64,000 bases of DNA. It comes from Sphagnum compactum (Eukaryota; Bryophyta; Sphagnopsida; Sphagnales). The notes under the pieces are model-generated. The model was given only the letters and a program-made list of their open reading frames with translations. It was not told where the DNA came from and ran no database searches. The stretch's first letter is position 1; every line of letters starts with the position of its first letter. Made by a program: the position numbers and the translations under genes. Below, one piece after another: positions 12,746 to 24,715 of the stretch. The stretch covers positions 9,114,001 through 9,178,000 of the forward strand of contig OZ234498.1 in assembly GCA_965153455.1 (NCBI GenBank). The letters are read 5' to 3'.

Positions 12746-12999
12746 AAAATCCCTTGTAATAAGCTATTGAGTTAAGAGGGAATTTTTTTGTTGATTAAAA
12801 TCTTGTCCATTTCATTCTCAATAGGAAACAAATAGCTCTCGTGTTCTAGGGAAGAAAAGTAGTCAGTTTTTTAAAAAAAATATCGCAAACTTTGAAGTAG
12901 TTTGCATCATCATTTCAAAGGAAAAAATTCCAAAAATGAAAAGAAATAATAAATAATAAATTTATTGTTAATTATTAATTCATACTTGAATGTTTGTGT

Positions 13000-13430
13000 G
13001 GCCAACTAGAATTCCAGTTTGAGGTGCTTATTACACGTGGCATGTTCTCGGATCGGCCCAAAACCAAGGGCCACTAGAACCGCACGTGGAGCAAAGCGGG
13101 GACAACGGCGGCGGTGTTTGAAGTACCAACACGCCAGTCCAAGTTCCGATTCGCCGCTTCCTGACCGCCTTTCATTTTGTGGCCCTCGACGTCCGGAACG
13201 AGGTCCCAAAATTCGTGGTCAACTAAAATCCCAAAGCACACCGCCCGGGGCCCATATTTCTTTTTCTCTCTTTCTTTTCTTTTCTTTTCGTTTCTGACTT
13301 CTTTTTCTTTTCTTTTTTCCTTGAGGCCAATTTTGTGCTTTCTTGTGTGAGACATTTTTAGAAACATAATATACTTAGTGGAAGACCCGATTGGAAAAAC
13401 AAAAAAAAACATCTTCAAAGCCATCAGACT
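13000..13430. other. GC-richer island with a CTTTT-rich pyrimidine tract
   Basis: Positions 13010-13250 are clearly GC-richer than their surroundings and contain CG-rich words (gcggggacaacggcggcgg). Positions 13258-13325 are almost pure pyrimidine (cttttcttttc repeats). Open frames here on both strands are Arg/Pro-rich and look compositional. This could be a relic of a promoter or gene start, but nothing is recognisable. Confidence 0.4.
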
Positions 13431-14531
13431 TGAAAGAAGTCATTGCACAACAACAAAAAGAATCTGTTCTTTTGTTTTCCTTCTTTCTTTTAAAAGAATT
13501 CGACTAAGAGCATCTACAGCCGAGCTCAGTATGTGATCCTGCACAGTAAAATTGGATGAAGAAAAGTAAAAGAAATGCGGGTTCGGCTTAGCATAATTGA
13601 ACAGTTTGCGGTGCCTGGTAAAAGGCGCAGCAACGTTGTGCACCTGCAGAGAATTTGCAATAAATACAATCTCACTACGGATCAGTGTTTCTGGTTGGCC
13701 CATCATAATGATTGGTCCAGGTGGTTTGCTATTAGTAGTTATCTGTTTGTCCCAATTTCAATTTTATGGGCGGAGTTGCAAAAAAATAAATAACTAAACT
13801 TGGATGTGAAAAATATGTTTGCAGTGTTGCATACTGAGCACCGCTGGAAGATGCTCTAGTACTTCAGTCAAAAGAATTCAAAAGAGGGCGGCGGAGCAAC
13901 AAGTCATCTTCCTTCTCGTGTCAGCACTTTCAAGGGGGTCAGCAACAAGTGAATTACCTACTTCACCACTACCCCAAACCATTTTGTTTTTGTTTTTGTT
14001 TTTCCAATTTTGAGATATAAAATATATTTCAGGAAATTTTCCATACATTTTGACAAATTAATCAAATTTACAGTATAATTTTTTTCCCCCAAAATCTCCC
14101 CAATTATTTTGGTCAAAAAAGCGACAAGTTTTGTCAAAAAAAATCAGTGAGGGTCCTCAACCAAACAAAATGATTTCATGTTTTTTTCAAAAACAAACAA
14201 AAAAGCCACCTTGAGTGCAACAAAAAAAACTGCAAAGTGCGTTTCCATAGAAAAGCTAAAAGGCAAAAAAGAAAAAAAAGAAAAAAAAGAAAGGAGCAAA
14301 AACACTCCTCAAATTTGACCAACCAATAACCCAAATTTTCCTTTTTCTTTTTGGAATGTACAGAAGTTGGGAAGTTTTTCCACGTGGATTGAGCTCATTG
14401 CGTGATCTCTCAAAATTAGCCAAAAAGAGAAGGGGGTGCGTGAAAAGGGGGGGTGGAGGAGGGAGAGGCGGGGAGGGTCTAGAAAACGCCATTGCTCGTT
14501 ATATCCAGTCCTTTGCGCGCGCGGTCTCGCT

Positions 14532-14535
<4 letters not shown>

Positions 14536-14579
<44 letters not shown>
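14536..14579. repeat. (CT)n microsatellite in the aldolase leader/promoter
   Basis: About 21 uninterrupted CT units end roughly 155 bp before the aldolase ATG. CT/GA tracts are frequent in plant core promoters and 5' UTRs, so a regulatory role is possible but not shown. The tract explains Arg-Glu and Ser-Leu repeat ORFs on both strands, which are artefacts. Confidence 0.85.
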
Positions 14580-14582
<3 letters not shown>

Positions 14583-14734
14583 CTCTGTGTGTCCCTGCAA
14601 ACGCTTCGTTGTTTTTGTGCGCAACAGCTTCGCATTCGCGTTGTGGTGGTTTGGATGCGATTGCTGTTGTGTGGAAAACGAAGAAGAGGAAGGAGACAGA
14701 GACAATAGAGAATACCGTCGTGTGAGAAGGAGAG

Positions 14735-17218
14735 ATGGCTGCTGCAATGGGAGGTATGGCGACTGGCAAACAAGCCGTGGCTCTGAGCTCTGGCTTCTGC
14801 GGAACCCCCCTGAAGAAGATCGTGTCTCCGGCGAAAAGTGCGAGTGTTTCTTTCGCAGTGAGAGCTGCCGGTTACGATGAGGAGCTCGTTAAAACTGCGG
14901 TATGGTTTTAGTTTCTGGGGACAGGGGATTGCGTTGATGCTGTATTGAGCATGAGAGGGTTTCTTAGGGCTGTTTTCGAGGAATAGTAGTCGTGGATGGC
15001 TTAACGTTTTGTACCGTTTTACAGCTTTTCTGATCTCTTGTATGCCAAGTTCAGATACCCAGGATCCGCATACGAGTCGGCTTTGTGCTTGTTAGATTCT
15101 AAGGATCGGCTACTAAGCTGCCGATGTGAGAAACTAGGTCTTTTAAATGCAGGATTTGCCTCTGTCTTCGCGATGCGCCGAAGATGTGTCCTAGAATGTG
15201 CCGGTGGTAGACGCTATTGTAATTTTATTGAAAAAGTGGTCGATGGAGGAGTACCGATTTGTTCTCTTGATTTTGTCTGTGGCCATGTTCTCAGAAAACA
15301 ATTGCTACTCCAGGTCGTGGTATCCTGGCTATGGATGAATCCAATGCGACTTGTGGCTTGCGCTTGGCCTCTATCGGTCTCGACAACACAGAAGTCAATC
15401 GCCAAGCATACAGGCAACTGTTGTGTACCACTCCAGGCCTTGGAGAGTATGTGTCTGGAGCCATCCTATTCGAGGAAACTCTCTACCAGTCAACAACCGA
15501 TGGCAAGCTCATGGTCGACTGTCTAAAAGAACAGAACATTGTGCCAGGCATCAAGGTGGACAAGGTACTGACTCCAACATCCACAACTGCCTCAAGCAGC
15601 AATTGATGTGTTTCTATTTACCACTATGGTCACTTGCCTGATCTTTGAGAATTGACTCAAGTCTTTAACTTCAGGGTCTTGTGCCTTTGGCTGGATCTAA
15701 CAACGAATCATGGTGCCAAGGTCTTGACGGCTTGGCTTCCAGAACTGCTGCCTACTACAAGCAGGGAGCAAGGTTTGACAAGTGGTAAGTAGTTTATCTT
15801 GGCCTGATACTTACATTTTTGCACTTCTATATCATGTGCATATGATTCAGTCCTCCAATGTCTTTATAGTCTAAATTGCTCTTTCTTGTTCATCTTGGTA
15901 AAGATGGGGCTGCCATTTGGTTCTTCCTGCTTTGGCCTTGTGGTTCCTGGTTGGGAGCTTGATGGTTTCCCATCTTACACAACTATTCCCATCAGCTGGA
16001 CCCTGTCATGTTGGAGGACGAGAACTGGGATTGAAACCTTGATGCCTTATTCTGGTTTTTCTTCAGTTGTTAGCTTCTTACATATGAGGTTTAGGGAAGG
16101 AGTCATTCTGTGGAGATTCTTTTTGCCCTGTTCAATGAAATTGCTGAGAGAAGCAAGTTGGTGTATGCAGGCGTACTGTTATCAGTATCCCCAATGGGCC
16201 CTCTGAGTTGGCTGTGACAGAAGCTGCATGGGGTCTTGCTCGCTATGCTGCCATCTCCCAGGTGTGTAAGACTGAATTATGACATGAATTTGACCACAAA
16301 TACAAATTTTTTTTAATGCAGATTAGATTTTTTAAACTCCTACAGTTACTCATATTTCTAATTTGTCTTTGCGTTCAAAGGTTTTGCTCACTCCTTCCTT
16401 CTGGTGAGCTACAGTGATTGTGCAGAAACCTCTCTTTTTGTGGTCATTGTGTTATTAATCCTCTAGCCAGCTTTATGAAAGATGGTGTTGATGTTGTATA
16501 TTAGCACCTCAGAGTCTTATATTGCCATGTGCAGGACAATGGATTGGTCCCAATTGTTGAACCTGAGATTCTTCTTGATGGTAACCACAGCATCAATAGG
16601 ACTTTGGAGGTTGCTGAAAAGGTCTGGTCAAAAGTGTTCTTCTTCTTGGCTGAGAACAATGTGTTGTTTGAGGGTATTCTCTTGAAGCCTAGTATGGTCA
16701 CTCCTGGGGCTGAGTGCCCTGAGAGGGCAACACCTGAAAAGGTTGCAGAGTACACTCTTACATTGTTGAAGAGACGTGTGCCACCAGCTGTTCCTGGCAT
16801 TATGGTGAGTTCTCTGACCCACCTCTACACATGTGAAGGGAACATGAAGTAGGTCCATTCTGGGGTAGTTGCATTGATGGAGGATGGTCATTATATGGTC
16901 CTTGATACTAATCCTGGGTCCTTGTTTTGTCCTGAACAGTTTTTGTCTGGAGGTCAATCAGAGGTGGAGGCCACCCTGAACCTGAATGCCATGAACCAGA
17001 GCCCTAACCCATGGCATGTGTCCTTCTCCTATGCCCGTGCACTCCAAAACTCAGTGTTGAAGACATGGAAGGGCCAGCCAGAGAACATTGAAGCAGCCAA
17101 GAAGGCTCTTCTCGTTCGTGCAAAGGCGAACTCTCTTGCACAGCTTGGAAAGTACTCTGCAGAAGGTGAAGCAGAGGAAGCAAAGACGGGAATGTTTGTG
17201 AAAGGCTACACCTACTAG
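14735..17218 (+). CDS. FBA: Chloroplast class I fructose-bisphosphate aldolase
   Basis: The enzyme reversibly joins dihydroxyacetone phosphate and glyceraldehyde 3-phosphate to fructose 1,6-bisphosphate, and makes sedoheptulose 1,7-bisphosphate in the Calvin cycle, in the stroma. Exons: 14735-14899, 15295-15564, 15675-15784, 16171-16261, 16535-16804, 16940-17218. They give 394 aa, normal for plastid forms. Residues 1 to about 44 form a Ser/Ala-rich transit peptide. Visible landmarks are ILAMDES (catalytic Asp), [20 protein letters not shown], the Schiff-base Lys263 in [21 protein letters not shown] and the C-terminal Tyr. One oddity: the family's CGKRL reads CGLRL here (Leu77), where rabbit aldolase has Lys41. 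All splice sites are GT-AG and the frame is intact, so the gene looks functional. The chosen ATG is the first in frame with the transit peptide and lies 3' of the CT tract. Confidence 0.96.
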
Positions 17219-18133
17219 AGAATTTGGAAGATATGGTGCACTTTCAGGTTGGTGAAGGTTTTGACTATAGTGGATTCCATGATGGTCATAAGAAACAATG
17301 CTGGTAAAATGGTTTCCTAGTTTTGGTTGCAATTATTGTCCTTTCTCTTTTATTGAATCAGTCACCTGGGTCTCACAAGACTAAGTTCTGACCCATATTG
17401 TTGCTTGGCACTACTAGTACAAATGATTTGTGCACGTGGGTGTCTAAAGTTGTCTCTACAGAAAAGCTTTCTCCTAGCAAGTTATATCACACAATTGGAA
17501 GTGAACCAATCTTGTTGTCATGAGCCTGTACCTGATTTTGTGCAAAGTCTCTGCATCTGTGCTTAACTGTTGGAATTGTGTAGCAGTATGCTCTATGCTG
17601 TGTAAGTGTGGTGGCCCAATGAGGAGTTGCTTTTGATGTGACTGATGCAAGACCGATGTGGGTGATGGGAAATTTTGCAGTAGGGTTGCAAAAATATTAT
17701 GATGTACCGGGCACACAATAATTTTACTCTGGCCTGGCAGAAGTGCCCAGGATATGGAGGTCTGTATGAGCAGCTAACTGTTCGGCAGCAACCTTACGGT
17801 TCCTTGAGAGCTGCTGTGTGGCAATCCAGCCTTTCAGTGCCCAAGCTCTTGTGCTTTGCATCCGTGCTCCTCACGAGCCAACCTTCCAGCACCCAAGCTC
17901 TTGTGCTTCGTACCGAAGCTTATGCTTCACCTGCAAGAAGACCTTGGAACAAAGACCTCAGAAGTGGAAAATTTTCATCTGCAAAGAGGAGAGCCAACTT
18001 TGTCACTCTTTTTGTAATGTGACTCAAGATTCAGTGACAATAGCCAAAAATCTCAAGCGTTCTATGAGCCGGTTGGGTTGCATTTCTTGTGGCTTAAATA
18101 ACTTCTCATCATTCACAATCTCTCCAAATCCTT
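17219..18133. other. Aldolase 3' UTR and downstream spacer
   Basis: Contains the probable 3' UTR. A short imperfect direct repeat lies at about 17839-17915 ('cagtgcccaagctcttgtgctt' type, twice, about 60 bp apart). No further gene is recognised. Confidence 0.5.
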
Positions 18134-18337
18134 TCATGCCCAACATGTCTCTCCAAGTTTTGGAGTTTTCTTAGGTCTGGAACCACCAGCTTTCCACTGC
18201 ATTTCAGGAACCATCAAATCCAACTCTCCACACTCATCACACAACTGTGCTTGGTGATCAGCTTGAATCTGGTAATTTTGATGTTGCCTCCATTCATCCA
18301 CAGGAACACTAGTGTGAAGATTCAAAAGATTGAACAA
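18134..18337 (-). other. Unrecognised open frame, possible gene fragment
   Basis: The minus strand is open for about 68 codons with a protein-like composition, including a CDECGELD stretch and a basic GGSRPKKTPK stretch. I do not recognise it. No splice partners were found on either side. It may be a relic of a transposon or cellular gene, or chance. Confidence 0.25.
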
Positions 18338-18997
18338 AGACCAAATAGGGAGTTGCAGTCAAAACGTTGGCTCCCACTGCAAGATAGATTGATGACTCCA
18401 ACTGCAGTCCAAAGTAAAGACATTGCATTCTGAAAAGCAATATGCTTAAAACACTAGTGGGCTCAATGGAAAGAACATTTGGAAGAATTGAACTTAGAAC
18501 CACATGTTGAAAGATTGCAAACTTGTTACCAAGTGGACATTTAACAAATGGATATGAGTAGAAAAGAGTGGCATGTCATTGTCAAATAATTTTTGTTTTT
18601 TTACTAATCAAGGCAAGGTTTTCAACATTTTGGATTTACAATTTGGTTATCATCCTTTGTCCTTTTATGAAAATCACATAGTGAAAACCACTCTTAGGAC
18701 ATTGACCAATATTGAAAGCGTTTAGTTATACCAGCTAATGTTTGGATAATTGTTAATAGTGCAATTGAGTAAATTTATGGACCACAATGAACTGTCAAAG
18801 CTGACATTGTAAACTCATTTGTAACAATAAAATGCATAGCTTTTTTTATAAGTCTTCTCTCATTATTCTTCAAACCGTCTTTCCAACTTCTTTGATAGAT
18901 GACATTATCACATCTAATCCCAATGCAAATGAACACTGCAGGTAATCTTCTTCTGTTTGAAGGCAGATGAAGTGAACAGATGAAGGCAGGTAGGTTT

Positions 18998-19094
18998 AGG
19001 CCCTAGGGGAGGGTTTACCAGGGCCTTACCAGGGCCCACACGAAGTGTTGTCAAGCATGCCAGTGATTCTGGTAATGCCCTCCCCTGAGGGCCT
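18998..19094. other. GC-rich hairpin with long nearly complementary arms
   Basis: The left arm about 18998-19021 (aggccctaggggaggg..accag) pairs with the right arm about 19069-19094 (ctggtaatgccctcccctgagggcct), with one bulge and one imperfect position and a loop of about 47 nt. It stands out in AT-rich DNA. The size and geometry would suit a plant microRNA-like precursor or a foldback element. No target or expression evidence is available. Confidence 0.5.
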
Positions 19095-19099
19095 TAGCT

Positions 19100-20155
19100 C
19101 TCAACCACTTCATTTCCAATAAACATTCATGATACGCAGTGGGTAGAAACGGTTTTTTAAACCATAGAAATTGAAATGCTGCTGAGGAATGATTCTCTGT
19201 TGAGAAACCACCTATTATACTTTATACCATGTCCTACCACGACATTACGGCTTTATGAAAACGTTTTTCCTTCCAAACCAATCAATATGTTGCCATCTGA
19301 CATATCCACGAAGCTTGGAATTTTCAAAACCAAAGCTAGATACCATTTCACCAGTTCTATTAACATGCGTTAACTCATGATAGCATCCCTAGCATCCTTT
19401 TCTCATGTACAAAGCCTGTCTAAAATTTCCATGCTTGGAGGAAAGGGTCAAGGGCAACATTTCACCATCCATGTCTACAGCTTTCTCCTGGAGGGCAATT
19501 TCTGGTCCTTACTGTTAGAACTGTTAGCTGGGAATCAAACCTGACTCCAACCTAATGACTGTTGCCAGCACCAAATTCGGCAAGTTCATCCTACAAATCT
19601 ACAACTTGAATTTTCAGCACCATCCAAAGTGAAAATTTCCTGGATGAGGGCATCTTGGAACTTTTCTTCTTATATGCAAGTCATGAACTAGCATGAGGTA
19701 TGGCTGTAGGCCTATAGTTGTCTGGACCTACATTCTGAATACACAATACCCTTGCCAATGTATTCACACAAGTAAAATATTTGAGAAACTGTTTAAATCC
19801 AATGTGAGCATTTCTCTTTCTAACTGATTGGGCATACACACATGCCCAATATCAATACTACCTACCAACGTCAACTACTGGAGTCATGCAGAATGATATA
19901 GATACAACATCTAATATGGCTTTCTCATTCGCAAAGTGCAACCTTGAAAATTTAAGAAAGCCAGATAGACTACCAAAGACTGTTGAGAGGAACAGCCAAG
20001 TCACACACAATCTTAGTAAGGTGCACAAAACAAACCGAGGGAGCGACCACACTGGATTGTGGACCAGGTTTACATTCTTAGGTATGGTGTGCAGTTGCTC
20101 ACTCCTCCAAAGTTTGAACACTAAGTTGTACTGAACAGATGGTTTGCATAGGGTA
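19100..20155. other. Spacer, no gene seen
   Basis: No recognisable coding exon on either strand. It lies downstream of the minus-strand LIMR gene and may include its 3' UTR. Confidence 0.45.
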
Positions 20156-20159
20156 GGTC

Positions 20160-20285
20160 TTACTCCAGCTGGAACTTGGACCTTGTCCTCTTTCTCCTAC
20201 ATCCCTGTCAACAGCATACAGGGTCCAGGAAGAGCTTTGTCAGCGTACTCCTTATGACAAAACCTCCAAGATACTAAACTTGACT
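20160..20285 (-). pseudogene. Decayed ancestral last exon of the LIMR gene
   Basis: On the minus strand, fragments align in order with the C-terminus of plant LIMR proteins: a GFVI segment near 20260, and a basic tail RRKRTRSKFQLE followed by TAA (20160-20162). The frame between them carries a TGA, another TAG lies just before GFVI, and the spacing is two residues longer than in the family. The family Trp before RRK is Cys. The exon cannot encode the usual last transmembrane helix in one frame. Confidence 0.6.
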
Positions 20286-20576
20286 TTCAACAGTGTTAGC
20301 AGAGGTAAGCTGACTTACAAATGCTAAGTAATATACAGTTGTCAGACCTGCACAAACAAGGAATGCATATTGAAACACATTGTACCTGCACACAATCATT
20401 GCAAATTATATCAATATATATTTCAAAGCCCATTTGTGCTTCACAAATAATTCACTGTTTATTACTGTTGGATTCAAAATGAATGGAGCAGGCTGTAGTG
20501 ACTACAAAAATACCACTCATGCACTTTATTGCTTATTGGGAAGTAGAGAGAAGCTGGAGGAAAGCTGCAAAGCAGA

Positions 20577-23500
20577 TTACTTAAAGAGGTATTTGATGCC
20601 CCGCAATGACTCGAGTGTGTGACCGAAGATCTCTTGCACAACTGTAGCTTGGGCATACAATGCAAAAGCCTTTGCACAGAACTGAATCACACTGCAGAGA
20701 GAACAAGTCACAGACTTTGCTGTTAGGACAGTGCAGAGGCATCCACACTGCAAACAGCCAGAACCAAACTGCAAAATGTTCCTGACACAACAAGCTGAGA
20801 TGAAAAGGAAGATCATGTAGGACCTTATGGAGCAGATTAAAATCAGGCCCACATTGAACAGAAATGAGCTCATCAGTGTCCCATTCCACCTGTGACCATT
20901 CCAAGGCACATGGTCAGTATTACTTCTGCAAAATAATGAAGGCAACCGGGCAGTACCTCAGAAAACACAAATGAATCTTCAGTTGGACTTCTCTTTCAAC
21001 ACATAGTAGCTAAGAAACAGAGCTAGAAACCGAGGAGAATCCTGAAAAAATTGTAACAGCAATATCCTTGAATGTTGGACCACATACTTCATAGGATGGA
21101 TGGTGATGAAGAGAAAATTGAGGCCCAACTGCATCTCCCCAGAGATAACTGCCAGGAGAAGATAGAAGCAGAAGAAGGCAAAAGCAACAGTGCCCAGCAA
21201 TCCTGCAATGGCCCAGCTCATGACATGAGCACAACAATCCAAGAACATCTCCCTTGCTCTGTTTCAGCAAAAATATGGCAAGACACAAAATAGCCTTTGC
21301 TCAGGTGAACATATTTCCTCCCACAACTCAATGCATGGTGTGTATGTGACTACTAACCCCAAACATTGTCAAGGCGAATGAAAAACCAGTTGAGAAATGG
21401 ATTAAGTGGCGGTGTAATGAGCATGTAGATCACAATGTGCACCAACCATACAGCAGAGACCACTAGCCTGGGAGACACAATCCCACACACTGTTTAGATC
21501 CAGCATTTCAAGTTGAGATAAGTGCTTACTTGTGCAGGCATATGATTATTTACATAAGTCTATTCATTAAACACAAAAGTATGCCATTGTCTTGTGCCAA
21601 TACAAATTTCTAAGACATGTTCTCTGCTTCAGTTTGTACATTTAACATGGGTGACTCAACTTTTCCATTCATTGGACACAGGTCACAGACATCATTCACT
21701 TGTTACTACGTGAGAACATAGTTTTTGGCAGAAAGGATTGGGTTTCCACAATCTTCAAATGAAAACAGAATTAGGAACAGTTCTTAAGTTTAGAACCTCT
21801 CATGGGACACCAAACTCACCCAAAGATTCCAAACAACAACTTCCCAAGGTAACTGAGAACAGTAAGCGCCCAAGAAGTATCAGCCTGCAAAATGCCCAAC
21901 ACATTAACAAAGAAACTAATTCTTCAAATCACATATGATGGCATTCCCTGTCATGTATGAAATTCTAGATCCACTGCTAGTCTTACTTTCCAAAAATAAA
22001 ACCTACAAGTATATTAGATTTTCATCTTTGTGGACTTGGTTGTCCTATGTGGAATTGAACTGAAGTAAGCAAGCAAGCTCAAAGTCAAATCATGCTCAGG
22101 AACATATGTAAAACCACATGAATAAATCCAACATACTCTCTGGAAGCAGTTTTGTACCTTCTCTCCTTGTGGATATACCTCTTCCAACATCCGCTCATCC
22201 TCTTCTAAGTACACCAGTTCCTGCAATGAGACATGAACAGCACAAAAAAATCCAATTAAAATTTTGCAGAAGTTCTATCACCAGCTTTCTACAATTAAAC
22301 TCCCAAAACCATCATAAATTGCGAACTTTTAAGAGCATGTGGCCCACACCAACTACAGCACCTACACTAGAAACAACTGTGCATTGTCCTTACTGGTTCA
22401 ACCAAGACAAAACAAAGGAAAATGGCCTTCTTGAATCAACTTCAGACCTGCTGAACTTTGTTCACATTCTTCTTCCACTTGCGGCCCTTGCTCCCAGCTC
22501 GCTCTTCACGCTGCAGTGCCAATGCTGCATCTTTGATCTCCTTTGCACGCTTGCCAAGCTCAGTTGCCTCCTGCACTTGACCGTCCAAAAGATTGATTTG
22601 AGACTTTGCCCAAGCCCTGCCAATTTCCTCTGTTGGGGGCACCCTTGCATCTGCTGCCCTATGTTTCTATCTTTAGTGCACAAGGTCCCCACCACAATAG
22701 AAAGATTGCCCCAACTGTGCTCATCCTCTATACTCTCCGCCTGATTCACCACTCAATCAGCCATCTTGTGGAACATTTCACAAAGTAATCAGAGAGGGAG
22801 ACAAACCTTTACATACTGGGAGCGTGTGATGATGGCTCTAGGACGTCGGAAGTATGCAGATATAAGACTTAGAGGTAAAGCAGCTACACCCACACCCCCA
22901 AAGATCTGCAAGCAGTATGGACCCTGTCAGCGTCCATGATTGACAACCGTAGAAAGATGTTTACATCAAGGACATGACCTTAGAAACCAAAACTAAACAA
23001 TAATTCAAACAACTCTGAAATAAAATTCTTCTCCATGCCAGCTCAAGTATTTAAGGCTTCTTGAGAAGCTATGTATAGGGAAGAGGCACGTACAGCAAAG
23101 AGAATGGAGCCGACAATGGTAACAATCGCAATGACATACTCTGGGAATGATGTACGCATAGTCCATGTGGTTGCTGTATCTGCTGCTGCTAGCTCTGCTG
23201 AACACTGGTATACCCACTCTGCCAAACTGTTACTGTGCTAGAAGTCTTTATAACACACGTATGTATAAGAGTTCAGTTCCACATGACAGGTTTCAGAAAA
23301 AGACAGCAATTTGATGAGTTCAGTTGGAAACTGATCTTAAGTGCATCCCCAGTTAAATGTCAGGCAAGTAAAACAAGCAGTCTGCTTGTGCACGGTCACA
23401 ACAGACTGATGCTCAGCAGTTAGGTTTCAGCTGACCTTTGACATCCTCACACAGCACAAAATCAGCTAAGGAGCACATCAAACAGTATGAAAGAAGGCAG

Positions 23501-24276
23501 ACACACCGAGGTATGGGTTGCTGTTCCACCCTGATTGTTTGCCAGACATGGATTTCTTGCATTCAATGAGCTGAAATCTGTCATGAATGGTTGACTTGAT
23601 GAATCCAACCGTTGAACATCAAAATCTACCTTGCCTGCTAGAACTGCAAAAGCCCACCAACCCCAAAGCACAACTATTTTCTGAGGAAGTACCAGAACTG
23701 GTAGCTGCTAAGCACTTTCAAAAAGCATGTTCAACAGAAACAGAGAGCAAATGACATTGCTTTTGTCATTCATAAATGACAAACAACAGTGGAAGTATTT
23801 GTAGTGCATGTTCACCGGCAGTCTACATTCTTTGGACTATTGTGGACAACACAGTAACCTGATTTCAGTCCAAACAGGCCATTGACATTTCTGCATATCA
23901 AATCAGTGAGCTTTTGCAGCTTCATCAACATCAAACGCACCACATCAGAAGAGTTGTCTGCCCAGACTTCTGATTTGATGCATTTGATATCTAGGTTTTT
24001 TCCTGCATGAAGAAGTTTGGTAGAATTTTTTGCCCTTTTTTTCATTAGAATGGACAAAGGGATCAGATCATATGAAGGCTCTCATCCAATAATAGTCATT
24101 ACAGTCTCAATAGCAGGAAAGAATTATACTGAGGACGCACCATAGGCGATGCCAAACACAAGTCCAAGTATAATGGCTGTTACAACGACCCAAACAATGG
24201 CTCCACATGCCCGTCGTATCCACGTCCTGCCATCCCCGGCACAAAAAGATTCAGCACTGCATTGCAACAAAAATAT

Positions 24277-24322
<46 letters not shown>

Positions 24323-24715
24323 GAGACAAGAACTAAAATTCAAGAAAACAACGGAGTATACTCACTTCTCCTGGTCGCCTTCGTAGTAGAAGATGGAGAA
24401 AGGGATGACGAAGAACACAAGCACGGCGTCCAGAATGTAGACCGCGTACCACAGCTGCCGCATGGGCAACGTGAAGCTACAAGCACCGACGAAGACGGAA
24501 TGCTGGCACGCGTGCTGATTGGCAATGTCAGCCGGCAACATGAGAATGGAAAGTTGCGCCACTGACAACCCCAGCACCACTACCAGTTTGGGAAAGTAAG
24601 CTTGGTTCGAGTCGTCCGGATGCTGGTAGTTCACCAGCAAGTAGACATTGAACACCACCACCAACAACGTGACCACTACTACGATCACCAACAACGCGAT
24701 ATTGTAGTCCCCCAT
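20577..24715 (-). CDS. LMBR1-like (LIMR family) polytopic membrane protein
   Basis: Plant orthologues (Arabidopsis At5g01460/At3g08930 type) are multi-pass membrane proteins of about 509 aa related to lysosomal LMBD1/LMBR1. Their exact plant role is unclear. Exons, all GT-AG: 24366-24715, 24141-24226, 23507-23634, 23094-23204, 22807-22905, 22448-22570, 22158-22220, 21820-21884, 21358-21467, 21088-21202, 20824-20889, 20577-20691. Landmarks are VYLLVNYQHPDD, SILMLPADIANQHAC, IPFSIFYYEGDQEK, WTMRTSFPEYV, IITRSQYVK, a charged cytosolic loop (EERAGSKGRKWKKN), EEVYPQGEK, ITIHPMK, and QEIFGHTLESLRGIKYLFK. The ATG matches the family start (MGDYN). The frame ends 476 aa in, at a TAA overlapping the expected donor (aa|gtaatc). 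About 33 residues, including the last helix, are lost unless an unseen exon exists; the ancestral exon at 20.16-20.28 kb is decayed. Confidence 0.9.
24279..24322. repeat. Compound (CT)n(CA)n microsatellite in LIMR intron 1
   Basis: About 13 CT units run directly into about 10 CA units between exons 1 and 2 of the LIMR gene. Likely length-polymorphic. Confidence 0.85.

Noticed and set aside
13006-13424. GC-rich Arg/Pro frames as a possible gene
   Set aside because: Open on both strands because of composition, with no recognisable domain and no splice partner.
14309-14880. Several overlapping frames with Arg-Glu or Ser-Leu runs
   Set aside because: They are translations of the (CT)n microsatellite; only the aldolase exon 1 frame is homologous.
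22118-22744. 208-codon open frame on the plus strand
   Set aside because: Antisense shadow of LIMR exons 6 and 7; composition is Leu/Cys/Pro-rich as expected from the complement.
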